From contig OY992837.1 of assembly GCA_963921425.1 (NCBI GenBank), forward strand, positions 6,049,896 to 6,113,895: DNA of 64,000 nucleotides, read 5' to 3'. The notes beneath the pieces were generated by a model. It did no database searches and had not been told where the DNA came from. It worked only from the letters and a program-made list of their open reading frames with translations. Positions 1 to 11,925 of this stretch are shown piece after piece. This stretch comes from Dryas octopetala. Taxonomy: Eukaryota > Streptophyta > Magnoliopsida > Rosales > Rosaceae. The translations under genes were made by a program, and so were the position numbers. Positions within the stretch are counted from its first letter, which is position 1. Each line of letters begins with the position of its first letter.

Positions 1-2192
1 CAAATGGATGAAACCTTGTCTCATGTATGATGCGTCAGACTCTAAAATAAGAACTAACAGATGCACTGTATGAAAGACTCAAATCGATATTGACTAGTGA
101 TTTACATCTCATATTCACTCCATCCATCACATAGTGGGTCCCGCGAACCCGACAGTATCACCATTGGTAGTAATTTAAATTAATGAAAAAAAAAAACTAG
201 TATAAGTATCACCTAGATAAAGATTAGATAAGCTAGTCCAATAAAGATCAGAGCATAACCTGAAGGATGACAACATTACCAAAGAAAGATCTCATGGTGG
301 AAATTTGGAGAGTATCTTTCCTGAAATGTAGTAAACAGAAAGTGGCTAAAGAATCTCTCTTTTTCTTTATGTGATCACTATTTAGTGAACAGAAGATGCA
401 TTAAAAAAAAATTATACATGTACAACAAGTAGTTACTAGAAAGCATGCAAGACTTTCAACATTCCTGCTACAGAATGGTATGATAGGTTTTATTACAGAT
501 GTATGAACTAGAAATGGAATCAGGAAATTCTAGTACCATTGTATGAAACTTATGATTTATGAGGTATTCGATAAAAAATATAAGATGATCCTAAAAGAGT
601 TCCCAAAATATGGTCCTAGAAATACTTCATACTAAACAGATTTGCTAGAAGATGTTGCTGCAGAAGGCACTAGTAGACATAAAACATACTCATCAAGAAA
701 AAAACCTGCATCAGCAAGACATTTGACAGTTGTATCCTTAGGAAGAAGACCTCGAAATTCATCACAATGTATAAGAGTCGCCAACCCACCAGCAGAGCAT
801 CCCGAAAGAAGAGCCTGTAAGAATGTCACTCGTACATATTAGCAGACGTGGATCACTATGGAATAAAATATGGATTTAGGAAAGTTAAATTTAAGCGAGT
901 GAGGATAAAAAGAAATTGTTCAAGGAGGAAATGACTTTCTCAGCAGAAGTTTATTAAATGTCTGGACAAATCATACAATTATTCATTATAGTATTAATGA
1001 ACTCAGCTCACAGAATGAGAGTGAAACAACTTGTATAGTCATAATCACCGAACCATGTACATGCTTAGAATCTTCTAGATGTCTAAAGCTGTGCATTTAC
1101 AGATGATGATTATTAAATAATTAGAGCAAAATCCAAGCAACCACAGAGATACCTGTTTCGCCTTTGACAAGCCAACTGACAAGAGTTCATCCATAAGTGC
1201 TTCCCATATGAGCTGGCCCCTAAAGAAAAGTGATCCATTCTACACAATGCAAGAACAGATAATGTTAAAACAAAAGTAACTTTCTCAACATTCTTTCTGA
1301 AACAAGGCAGATAATCTCCAAACACGCATTTACCTTCAACTCATTGTCCGGGTGGCCAGCCAAAGATGCACCATCACAGTACCGTATTTTGACTTTGTTC
1401 CAGTTATAGAATTCTATGGAATGCTCGAAAAAATGAATTGAATCACATCAATCAGCTGTTTGACATTGAGCTAAAATTACAAAATTAAGCATCAGAAGCA
1501 GGGTAAAAATAAATTACCAGGATTTAGTGATGGTTGAGAGCTCAAAATCCCAGAAAAAAGAAGAGCCCTTTCCATATAATTGGAAGACCCCAGTGCGGTC
1601 CCTTTACGCAAAGAACACGACTCTTTTGAATGGCACCAACCACCACCCTACAACCCAAACCCATTACCCATTTTTGCTTTCTTCATAAACAAATGATATC
1701 TACTAGAATATGTAGAGGGACTGAATGAAACTAGCATAGGCATAGATATGTAAAAGGCATAAGATTTGAATTATTAAGACCTCAATGTGAAGCAGCCAAT
1801 TGTGAGAGCCAGATCCAAACCCCTTTTGCAAATGGTAGGCAGGCACACTCCCATCTAAACAAACTGCCAAACCAAGATTTGAACGAGAAGAAAATGAATC
1901 AGGAGCTCAACACAGAGAGAGAATCAATCAAAATGTGATAAGCATGTTGAGGGGGGTGAGATTGCGTACGGGCGCCTCTATTTTTGGCGTCGCGCAGCAG
2001 GGTCAAATCGACCAAATCGACGGTGGTGATGACGTGGGAGACTTGTTCATCGCTCCAAGAGGTGTGGGGGATAAGAGTGAGAGCGAAGGCGACGAAGGTG
2101 AATCCGGCGGCGGCGATTGCCCAGTCCCGTTTGGCCCACTTTCTCCACCATAGCAGGCCGCGAAGCTTTGGACACGCCACTGGTCCTACCAT
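1..2192 (-). CDS. Pectin acetylesterase (CE13/Notum-like), 5' part, cut by window edge
   Basis: Removes acetyl groups from pectin in the secretory pathway or cell wall (family knowledge). Six exons read in phase: 2192-1970, 1863-1781, 1647-1518, 1413-1334, 1239-1153 and 814-690, all with GT-AG borders. They encode a single membrane anchor or signal anchor ([18 protein letters not shown]), then the family blocks [68 protein letters not shown], and the nucleophile elbow GCSAGG followed by [13 protein letters not shown]. The last visible exon ends in phase 2; the catalytic Asp and His and the C-terminus lie beyond position 1. Positions 1-689 look like intron. The start at 2192 adds a few residues compared with the second copy at 14.8 kb, which starts at the equivalent of residue 5. 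No break is seen in the visible part. Confidence 0.9.
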
Positions 2193-3457
2193 TGTCAGAC
2201 CTCAGAGGATCATACTCCGAAATGCAAATAAGAAAGAAACTCACATGTCATCTACAAGACTACAACATCAGTTAGATCAATAAGTAGGTGCTGCCTCCAG
2301 CACTACTCAATATCTCTCTAAATTTAATATATTAATCTGAGATTTCTAATATTATTCTGTAATAATAAACTTATTATGTAAGCAAAAAATATATTATTCT
2401 TCACCTACAACAATTATTACGTATCTAAAATAACTCATTAAATTTGTTCACTAATTTTATTGATCAAAATAATTAAATTATAAGAATGAGACAAATCACA
2501 AATGTGAATGAAAACAAGAAAAGAAAAATAACGAATAAGGCTTCAGAATCATTCGTCTTGTGTAAAGCACCTTCATCTCTTACAATATCTTGTTTTCTCC
2601 ATTTTATTTCTCTTTTTAGTAGTTTGATTTTTTTTTTAGTTTTTTTTTGTTAGGTTTTAAAGATATAAAACAAAAATAAAAAGGATAAAATATGTGCGTA
2701 TTTTTATATTTTTTAAATGAGTAAAATATTCATACATGAGAACCACGTGCTATTATGTCGGTTTTTTTTCTTAAGAAATTAGACGGAGTTTTCAATTTGG
2801 ACTCAACTGGATGTTCAAAGTTGGGGCAAACTGATGCAAATTGGAACAAAGGTTTAGTTAAAGATCGAGGATCAAGTGGATGTGATAATGGAAGTGTTAT
2901 TTGGTGTGTCACCACGTAATACCTTCTACAAAACTAAGGTCATGAGATGTGTACGAAGGGATGGACATGGACATCTTTGTTTTTAAATATTGTTAATAAT
3001 ATATATCAAATGAGAATCCATCTCTTTTAAGTATTATGATATTAATTTCATATCGTGAGATAATGTTACATAACGTTAAAAATTATGATGAAGATTGCAA
3101 AGTTAATTATTGTATAACAGTGAAAAAACTGTATATACAAAATAACATAAAGAGTTCAAAAGATTTCACTAGAAAAATAGAAATTGGGTGCCCATTTAAT
3201 TAAAAAAGAAAGCATTTGCAAGTTTTCACACTGATTGCTCAAAATAATGGGGAGTTTATATGATCCACACCTAATATAGACTATAGCATCTGACACACAG
3301 CTATTGAGTTGACATGATTGCAAGAATATAGCAGGCCAAAATGTAAAATTAGTGTTTAAATTAGACTGGCAAATGCTCTGACCACCAAACGGTGGTCTAA
3401 TGCATCATAGTAACACACACATGACGTTAACTATGCTTTAGTCAATGTCGATCATAT
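2193..3457. other. AT-rich upstream region of the esterase, no gene
   Basis: This is the promoter side of the esterase and then low-complexity AT-rich DNA. Short ORFs on both strands show no recognisable motif. No RNA gene was recognised. Confidence 0.5.
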
Positions 3458-3759
3458 AGCTACCATATAAACCTCTGGGTGCTAGGCTCATGGGACCAAT
3501 GGAATGGCCAGTACAAGAACATCATCATCGTGAAGACATTGACGATTAAATACAGAAACCCCGTTACAAACCAACTTTGATAATCATCAATATGGGAATG
3601 TAACATCAAGAAAAAGAACGGAATGGTATAATATCTAAACTCAATCAGCGAGCCATGAATAAACATAAAGTGGGACTAGAAGGTACTTCATTGACCAATG
3701 AGCTTTGATGACCAAAGGCTGCGAATACCATAATAAAAGGACTAAAAGAAACCAAAATT
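3458..3759 (-). pseudogene. ALG10 remnant, internally deleted duplicate
   Basis: The sequence matches three separate parts of the intact ALG10 at 15.5-18.2 kb, joined end to end. They are the end of the last exon, including the final residues QRFIW and the stop (intact copy 15541-15733), part of the exon before it (about 15914-15975), and a piece of exon 6 (about 16717-16764). The joins fall inside exons, not at splice sites, so they are deletions and not a processed copy. [11 protein letters not shown], a hallmark of the ALG10 C-terminus, is readable. Everything 5' of exon 6 is absent, so no functional enzyme is encoded. Confidence 0.88.
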
Positions 3760-5394
3760 ATTGGAGGGGAAGATAGCTAGCATTTATAATGGGAGGTGAT
3801 TTTCGTAATCGTTTTTTCTTTTGTACTTCTTCTTATTTTTTTTAAATGTTTGTATATATTTTTATTATTTATTTTTCACATATACTCTTTGGCTTTTAAT
3901 TATAGAATGTCACCTATGCAACATTAAATCTTACACATTTAATTTTTTAAAATTGTCATAATAATATATCTATTTATATAACTATTTTTTAAAAAGGAAG
4001 AAAAACTTGTGTAATTCTTTATATTTCTATCTTAATGATATATTGTACATCTCTCTTTTCTTATTAAGCTGTCATGTGACATTCATTTTTTAAAAAATCA
4101 AATATGCTACAAATAAATAGTGGTTGCTTGGCATGAGAACATTTTTCTTGGCAGAGTCAAAAGACCCAAAAATGAGGGAGTGGACTAATTGAAAACCTCA
4201 ATTATTTTCATAACACAAAACCCACCATCAAAAGAAGAAGATACATAAATCATGACCTTCATGAAGAAAACAAAAAAAAATATGACAGGCTAAATATTTT
4301 CCTAATGAAGTATAGAATGATTGAAAACACTTGCAACACTGGTTCACAAAAGAAAAAAAAATGTCATAGAAGGCAAAGAGATGCAATATGAAGAAGATAC
4401 GACAAGGGGGAGAGAAAATTACTTATTTTTATTTTTTAATAAGTATAAGAAAATTTAGAAAAAAATAATCATTACTGAAAGATAATTAAAATAAAAATTC
4501 AACAGTCATAAAGGGTAAATTTGGAAAAATATACAAAATACATTAAAAAAGGAGATGGAGTGCAAACGGAGAAAAAATGAGTGCGAAAATCGCCTCCCTT
4601 TCCAATACAACTTTATTTTGCTTGAAATTGTTTTGACATGCTAATCTAGTGTCACCAATTTACTTAAATTATAACACTAGCTAATATTAATTTCAAAGAT
4701 ATTGGGTTTTCATTTTTGAATTATCATTATCGTTCTGCCTATTGTTTGAAGGTATTAACTAATGCTCACTTAATGAACTTAAAATGAGGGACAATGCATT
4801 TCATGATCCTATTTAACACATTTGTTGAAACCGATAAATATTAAAGTGAATCAAACTTTTATCTCTCATTTTTGTGTCCTTAAATAAGCACTTCTGTAAC
4901 TATTAATGGATGACACCAAAAAGCCAATTATATATTGTTTGAAGTACAATTATTGTATTGTTTATAAATTTATTAAAGAAGTTTTCGTTAAGAGATCTCT
5001 AAAATAATTTTATTTAAGGAATTCTTTGTGGGACCCACTCCACTTTGTATTTTGATAATTAGAATCATCTACTTTTTCAGTCTTTATTGAAGAATCATTA
5101 TTGGAAAAAATTACATTTATTAGGAATTAACCATCATTTTAAATGTTTATTGAAAGTATTTTATTTATCTATTTATTTGAACAAAACTAGTTATCTTAAT
5201 GATTTTTTATTAATCTAATTTTTTTGCATATATAATATTTGAATAAAACCTTAAAAAATTATTGAAATACAATATAAAATGAACCACGTGCATAAAAGTA
5301 ATACACCAGAAAGATTATTAGCCAAAAGGCCCAAACAAAAGGGGAAGGGTAATGAAAAACATGAAGTCCCAAGTTTATTCCAGCAAGCCCATAA
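3760..5394. other. Intergenic AT-rich DNA between the ALG10 remnant and the CNGC 3' end
   Basis: Long A/T runs and no coding signal on either strand. The CNGC 3' untranslated region should lie at the right side of this stretch. Confidence 0.5.
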
Positions 5395-8300
5395 TTAAGA
5401 AGGCTTAGCCCTTGCCCGGTGGTATACATAGCCATGAGGTAGGTCGATGCGAATATTAATTACTCGATCTCGACTGATCGAGTGTGCTCGAGTGTGCTCG
5501 ATCTCCATTGACTGTGGTGGATCCTTGCTTGCAGAGACAATTTGCTGTAAATCGCATGCCCTGATAGCAAAGACTTCAACTTTTTTGTGGGCCTTGAGAG
5601 TTCTTTTGGAGAAGGTTAATTCGGAAAAGGAGTACTCGTTTTCGGATTGCGATTCACAAGCCCAACTTAGAAGTTGTTCTCCATAGAAATCACCTTTCTT
5701 AAGATGGCTAATAGTGCTTGAGGAAGCAGCAGTACTCGTTCCACCATTAATAATATTATTATTGTGGGTGTAGGTTATTACAATGCCTTGCGTGATGAAG
5801 AGCATCATATCAAGTGGTTCCCCCTGCTGAATAATATAGCTGCCTTCAGTGTACATCACTGGCTCAAGACGCTTGTAGATTACCCTCAACAGTTGTTCGC
5901 CCATACTTGGCGCCAACTAAGGTCAAGTACACATGTAAGGAACATAGTTTTAATTTTCGTAATTTTTGTCCTATAGTACTATGCCTGCCACATCGAATTT
6001 TTGTCTTTAAAATAAGTAATGTTAATATTTTAGACTTGTTTGTTATCATTATATAACATTACAGGATTAAAACTATCAAAATTGAACTACAAGTCTACGT
6101 ACAAGACGAAAGGAAAAAATCATTAAAACTATAGAGACCAAAAATGCAGCAGTATTACATAATACATATGATACAAATCATACAAGTACACTCATAAAAA
6201 ACACACCAAAACTATATAAGGCTGACTTGCATATATCTTTTTAATTTCACTCGTACACAAGACACACGTACACTCTCGATCACTTACTACTTTTCACGAA
6301 TTACTGTACACCTCATACCTACGCTAGACTACCTCTAGCTCTTTCTTGCTACACCCAAAGAGGATTTCATATGCTCCCATTGTAGTAGCTTAAGTTGCCA
6401 AAACCAATTGCTAGCTAGAAACGTACTATTTACAGCCCACAAGTTTTTCAAGTTCATAAAATCGAAAATAATAATAATATATATAGTCTTTTTCTTTGCA
6501 AAAAATGGATGCAGATTTTTTATATCATTTTTCGATTTTATTCTAAAAAAAAAAGGATATAAAATTATCGATTAAGACATATGCTTTGATTATTTTAAGT
6601 TTAATTATTGCATCTTTTTACATATGTTTCTCGGTTAAATTTTAAGTTTTAACTAGTTAAGACTTTAAATATAATCTTAAAGAATAATTCTCTTCTCTAC
6701 AAAATAGTACCATGTCAAGAATAAGAAAAAAATCATATATAAAAGCCATGTTTGAAATAAGAAGCAGACTTTTTGCACATTGAAAAATTGAGAGCGATAA
6801 GAAACGTCTAGAAAAACAACATTTTTTTCACAAATAGAGACCGAGGAACTTACTTTTTGTAGCGTAGGCAAGAAGAGATGGCGTTTGATACTTCTTTGAA
6901 GTTCCTCTGGAAGAATAGAGAAAACATTGTCCGCAACAAGATCTTCGTGGTCTTCAAGCCATTTCTTTACCATATAATTAATCACACGCTGCATAGCAGG
7001 GAGGCCATATTCCGATAACATGAATTTTACTTTTGGATCTATGGTGTCCGCCTTCAGCCAAATCCTATATTCTTTATCAACTGCCTGCATAAATGTCTAT
7101 TTCACAACAAGCAGGTTCAACATTACTTCAACAACAGATCGATCCAAGATGAAAATATTTAATTTCTGATCATTCAAGGAAATGGGAACGCATGATCAAG
7201 TTTTAGTTTTTTATAAATAATAGAATTAAGATAAATTTGAGTAATGTCATGGAGAAGGTCTTCACAGTTCGCCTTTCAGTATTTTAGCCAGTAAATTATG
7301 TATCCGTCTTATAATCAGATAAGCCAGCCAACATATATACATGAAACTGCTCAAATGAGAAAAAAAAAAAATTATAGAATTTTAAGTTTTTTCATCCTTA
7401 GATTTTAGATTTTTATCCTTAGATAAGATATAAGTTTCAAAATAGCATATGTTAATTTAATGAATGCCGCTATTCAAACCCAATGTATTTTTTTATCAGT
7501 AATTCCAACACTTTAATTAAAATATAATCTCTTATTTTATCCTGATAACTAAAAAGAACATATTAATTAATAAACAAACCTTATATTTATTTAATATTTT
7601 AAAGTTTATTCAGTTTTTTTTTTTTTTCAAACTAAAAAATAAAAAATAAAAGAAAGCAGCCAAAACCCATTGTCTCATCCCCACCAGCAGCAGTCCAGCC
7701 CCGCCACCACCCCTCTCTCTGATCTCTCTCTCTCTCTCTCACTTTCTTCCTTTCATGATTTGCAGACCACCGAAGCAAGGGAGCCGACGGCCATTCCCGC
7801 CTTCAAATCGGAGCGGCTAATCCCAAGGCCCATTGTTTTTCCAAGACACCACCAGTGAGATTTAAGAGGAAGATGGTTGATCGTTGGAAGATTTAAAACT
7901 GTAACTATTGGTGATGAGAGTACTATTAAGACTGTAACTACTAATTTTTCGTCATCATCTCTACTACTAACTACTTTTAGATCAACCTTGCTTGCAGGGA
8001 AAGATCTATGAGAAATATGGTCTATCAGCCCCGGTACCAATTGGTACCTTCGTGCTCTTAATAGTCTCATCTTTTACTAATACTTACACTTAATAGTCTC
8101 AACTTAAGAGTGTGCTTGCAACTGTTGGGTATAAATATAATAATAAATGTTTATAATTTTAATTTATAATTATGTGTAAAAAGTGTGATGAGGATAAAGA
8201 TAAATTTGTTGGGTTTAAAGAGTAGGAATAAGTTGAATATAGACCGTATAGTGTTGGGTGTGTATGTTGAATTTTTATAAGAGTATTTGTGGAAAAATTG

Positions 8301-11300
8301 TTGGGTGTAATAATAAATTTTTGTAATTTTAATTTTGAAAGTGGGTCTAAATAGTATATTAGGACTACTGATAAAAAAAGTGTGTAATATGTTTAGTATA
8401 GTTATGTATACGTTCATAATTTAGTAATAATGTACCTGCGTGTATGTCAAGGACTAAACAAAAATCTAATTTAACATCCGAGTATAATTAATGAGAAATA
8501 AAACTTATCCAATTAAAAATTAAAATCTACTACCAAACAAAATTATAAGGAGTTTTGAGCTTAAAGAAATAAGTTAAATAAAGACTCATCACCAACCTGT
8601 AGATGTCCGAGGAGATATATAAATAGGAATAAGCCAGATATAGAAATAAAAATCACAAAGAGGGCTTCCCATGCGGTGTTGCTGGTATTCAGGTTTGAAG
8701 CAAAAGAACTGCAAAAATAAAATGCAGCAATATATAAAATCCAATATCTTAAAAACGAACCCAAAAAAAAAAAAGAACACAAAGGCTTCTTCCAATGCAG
8801 TATAACTATATGCGAAGGATAAGACTTGTGAATGTGGATCGAGAAATTTTCAGAATTTCAGTTATTATATTAAAATTTAATTAAATATAAAAGAAAAATT
8901 AAGAATATAAGAAACTTATCTATATATAAAAGAATTTCTCTTATAAATATGATCTAGTAATGTAAGAGAAATCATATTTTGGTACCATATGTGTATCACC
9001 AACTTTGTTGTTTTATTAATGAGACGGGAAACGGAATATAGGGATGGGAAACCCATTCTTCAGTAGAAATTGAAACAGTAACGGATAATTTATCTCGAGA
9101 TCTAAACAAGAAATGGGGTGGCAAACGAGCCCATTGGCCATTAGGCCCATTACCATCTCTGTCTTGACACACACGTATATATATATATATATAGTTAATG
9201 AAATGCGCAATGACTATTGAAAATTCTTTGAAAAAAATGTTAGAATGTCTTTGAAAATTCTTTTATATAGAAAGTGTGTCATCCTGTAGGCCGGGCAACA
9301 TAATCAATGGTTAGCGTCATCCTCCCTTGTCAATGTATAAAAGTGCATAATCCTTGTCAATGTATAAAGTGCATAAAGGATTATCGTATATGATTTCATA
9401 CGAATCCTTTATATATGGATGATCCGGCCACATATGGATATGAGATTTACTCGTATTTGTTAAGCAAATGTATAGTTGGCTAACCATATATTACTGTATA
9501 TTTACTACTTTTAACTAATCTATTCTTGTGAAATTGTTTTTTTTTTGTCTACATTTTTGTAATATGTTCAATATGCAACAACAAAAGGGTTTATATGTGC
9601 AAACCTCAAATTTCGTAAACCCCACGAGAAACATTGCAAGAATTTTTGTGAAATATTTGTTGACCTCACTACGCCAGTCTGAAGAGCACCAAGAAATATA
9701 CCAAAATCGAATTCCGTTGTATTTGGTGGATTTATAGGGCATAAATCATTCAAAAGTGTAATATTTTTGAACGTCCTTTGATCACAATTAAAATAACTAT
9801 ATGCACATCTATTTTCTCTTTTACAAGCATGTTTCCAACAACGTATCTGTTTCTGAAGAGAAAAAATACCAAAATACCTGAACAAACAAGAAGCACTAAG
9901 TTAATTAATAATCGGACACATAAAATTCTAAAGCACCGATTTGAAAAGAAAAGTGCAACTCCACTTAAGTGACAAGCAATACCAAAACTAGCTATCATAT
10001 CATAGCATGAGAAACGCTAGCTATCTTCTCTCCTCTGCTTATGTTACAAATCCATAAAATATTTATTTCAAAATTACATAATAGTCGTTGTGGGTCTTTT
10101 TTTCCTATAAAAGTTAAGGAGTTTTACAATTTTATCCCACATACTTTCGTCAATTGACCTATTTCATTTGCTGAGATCATATATTTTGTTGCCTAAAAAA
10201 TATTGATTTGCCATTTTGTTTTTTTATTACTTTTTATCATGAAATTACAACATTACTCTTGATTTGATTTAGGATTTAGAATTTTGGTTTTCTGTCCAAA
10301 ATTCGGGAGCTAAACCCTAAAATCGTAAACAACTAATTTTCTAAATTAAATAAAAAAGAGCATGTCCTTTAAAAAGAAGAAACTCTAACTTTAGAAAAAA
10401 AAGAGTTACATACATCGCAGTTATTATTTATCTTAACAGTAAGCATGCAACTATGCAAGTGTGCAACCAATCTATTAAATTATTAATATTAAAATAATAA
10501 TAAAAAATGCCCTAAAATATATTATTTTTTCGATGAGTTTATATGAACAGTTAAAAAAAGGCGATGGGTGTCGTAGAGTTCGTACCAAAAGACTCGTATA
10601 AGTTATAACTATAAATTGTTGAAGATGTGGGTTATGTATTTTTTTTTTTTTCCGAGGTACTGGGTTATGTTAAAATTGTGGAATTTACAAACTTTTTATT
10701 AATTATCATAAATAAAAAATAATAATGACTAAATGTTGTACATATAAAAATCCAAATCAATATCATGGGTGAAATGAAAGATAAATGTTTAGTTAATTTT
10801 AAGTACATGTAGATTCTAGAGTATATGCGGCAAAAAAGAAAATAGAAGTTACCGACGAGAATAAGGTAGATAAGTCATAACTCATAAGTTAAATTTCACA
10901 ATAAATTAAGATAAAATAGACACTTACATGACAAGCAAGTAGGTATAATGTGAAATTGACTACAGCTGGAATCCATAATTTATTGTCTCTGCCAGGAAGT
11001 TGTGGGTCAAGTTGGAACATGTTTAGTCGCTTACAGAATCTGCATATGGGTAAAAGTCGTGCCACATATACTAACGTAATAAGTGCGTTGAGAATCTTCA
11101 TTGTGTTTAAAGATGTTGAGCCCCTCATTGTTGGAAAGAAAACTAAAATGACTAGCTGCACAAATTACACAACACAAGTTAATTAATTAATTAATAAGAA
11201 AAACAAATAATTAATTACTCCAGAATTAGAGGCTTCTCTTACTTGTGGAATAGGGGGAACAAATAAAGTTCCAATTGCCATGTTTGACTGAAATTGACTC

Positions 11301-11862
11301 CCAAATGATCTTAGTACATTCCTTAAATACTGACTTATTTTGGGGTCGACAGTCGACCCAAGTATGTTTAAGTCGACCAGAAAGGTAAACAAGTCTTGAA
11401 ACAGTTTTTGGCACTGAAGGAAGATCTACGAGTAGTACTCGCAAAAAAAGAGCTATTTTCTTCAATGTTTCGTCAAACATGAGACACTTGCTCTTATCGT
11501 CGATGATAATAATATACAAGAACAGTGGATCCAGTAAGAGAGAAAAACAACTTGATATAAAGTAATCATCAACACGATACATAAAATGAAGTATTTTCCT
11601 GATTCTTCCCTGCTTATCTCTCATAGCAGATACCTTCCCCTTTTCAATCTTTGAAGTCCAATATGTTATACTACTGAACAAGACGTACACAACAACACAA
11701 AATTGCAACCCATGATGAGAGATCGATTAAGAAGAAACATTAAAGTATTGGTTTGGTTTGATGCAAAGTTTATTTTAAACGAAAGAAAAATGGTCTTCAT
11801 TAATGAGTTTAAGAAACAAACCTCGCTTGCTCCATTGAGCACTCATCATCAGAGTTCGCCAT
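5395..11862 (-). CDS. Cyclic nucleotide-gated ion channel (CNGC1-like), two frame breaks
   Basis: Plasma-membrane cation channel of plants (family knowledge). Seven exons can be traced: 11862-11822 (MANSDDECSMEQA), 11673-11243, 11155-10928, 9877-9605, 8708-8597, 7084-6854 and 5916-5395. They encode the S1-S3 segments (LLLDPLFLYIIII), an S4-like exon (MKILNALITLVYVARLLPIC), the pore exons (CW..C, CP, FDFGIFLGALQTGVV, GLRNLSSFASN), the S6 helix (ALFVIFISISGLFLFIYLLG), the C-linker (FSILPEELQRSIKRHL) and a cyclic-nucleotide-binding domain (GDFYGEQLLSWA). If the frame held, the protein would have about 611 residues, somewhat shorter than the roughly 700 usual for CNGCs. Exon 2 (A5 run at 11405-11409) and exon 4 (T6 run on the coding strand at 9861-9866) each carry one base too many for the phase of the neighbouring exons. 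The gene is therefore either a recent pseudogene or contains two homopolymer errors. The filter position reads ASN, unlike the usual GQN. Confidence 0.82.
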
Positions 11863-11925
11863 ATCCCTGCAAGCTATACATTAAAGGAGACCATACACTG
11901 AAGCTATTTATAGGTATAGTTAGTT

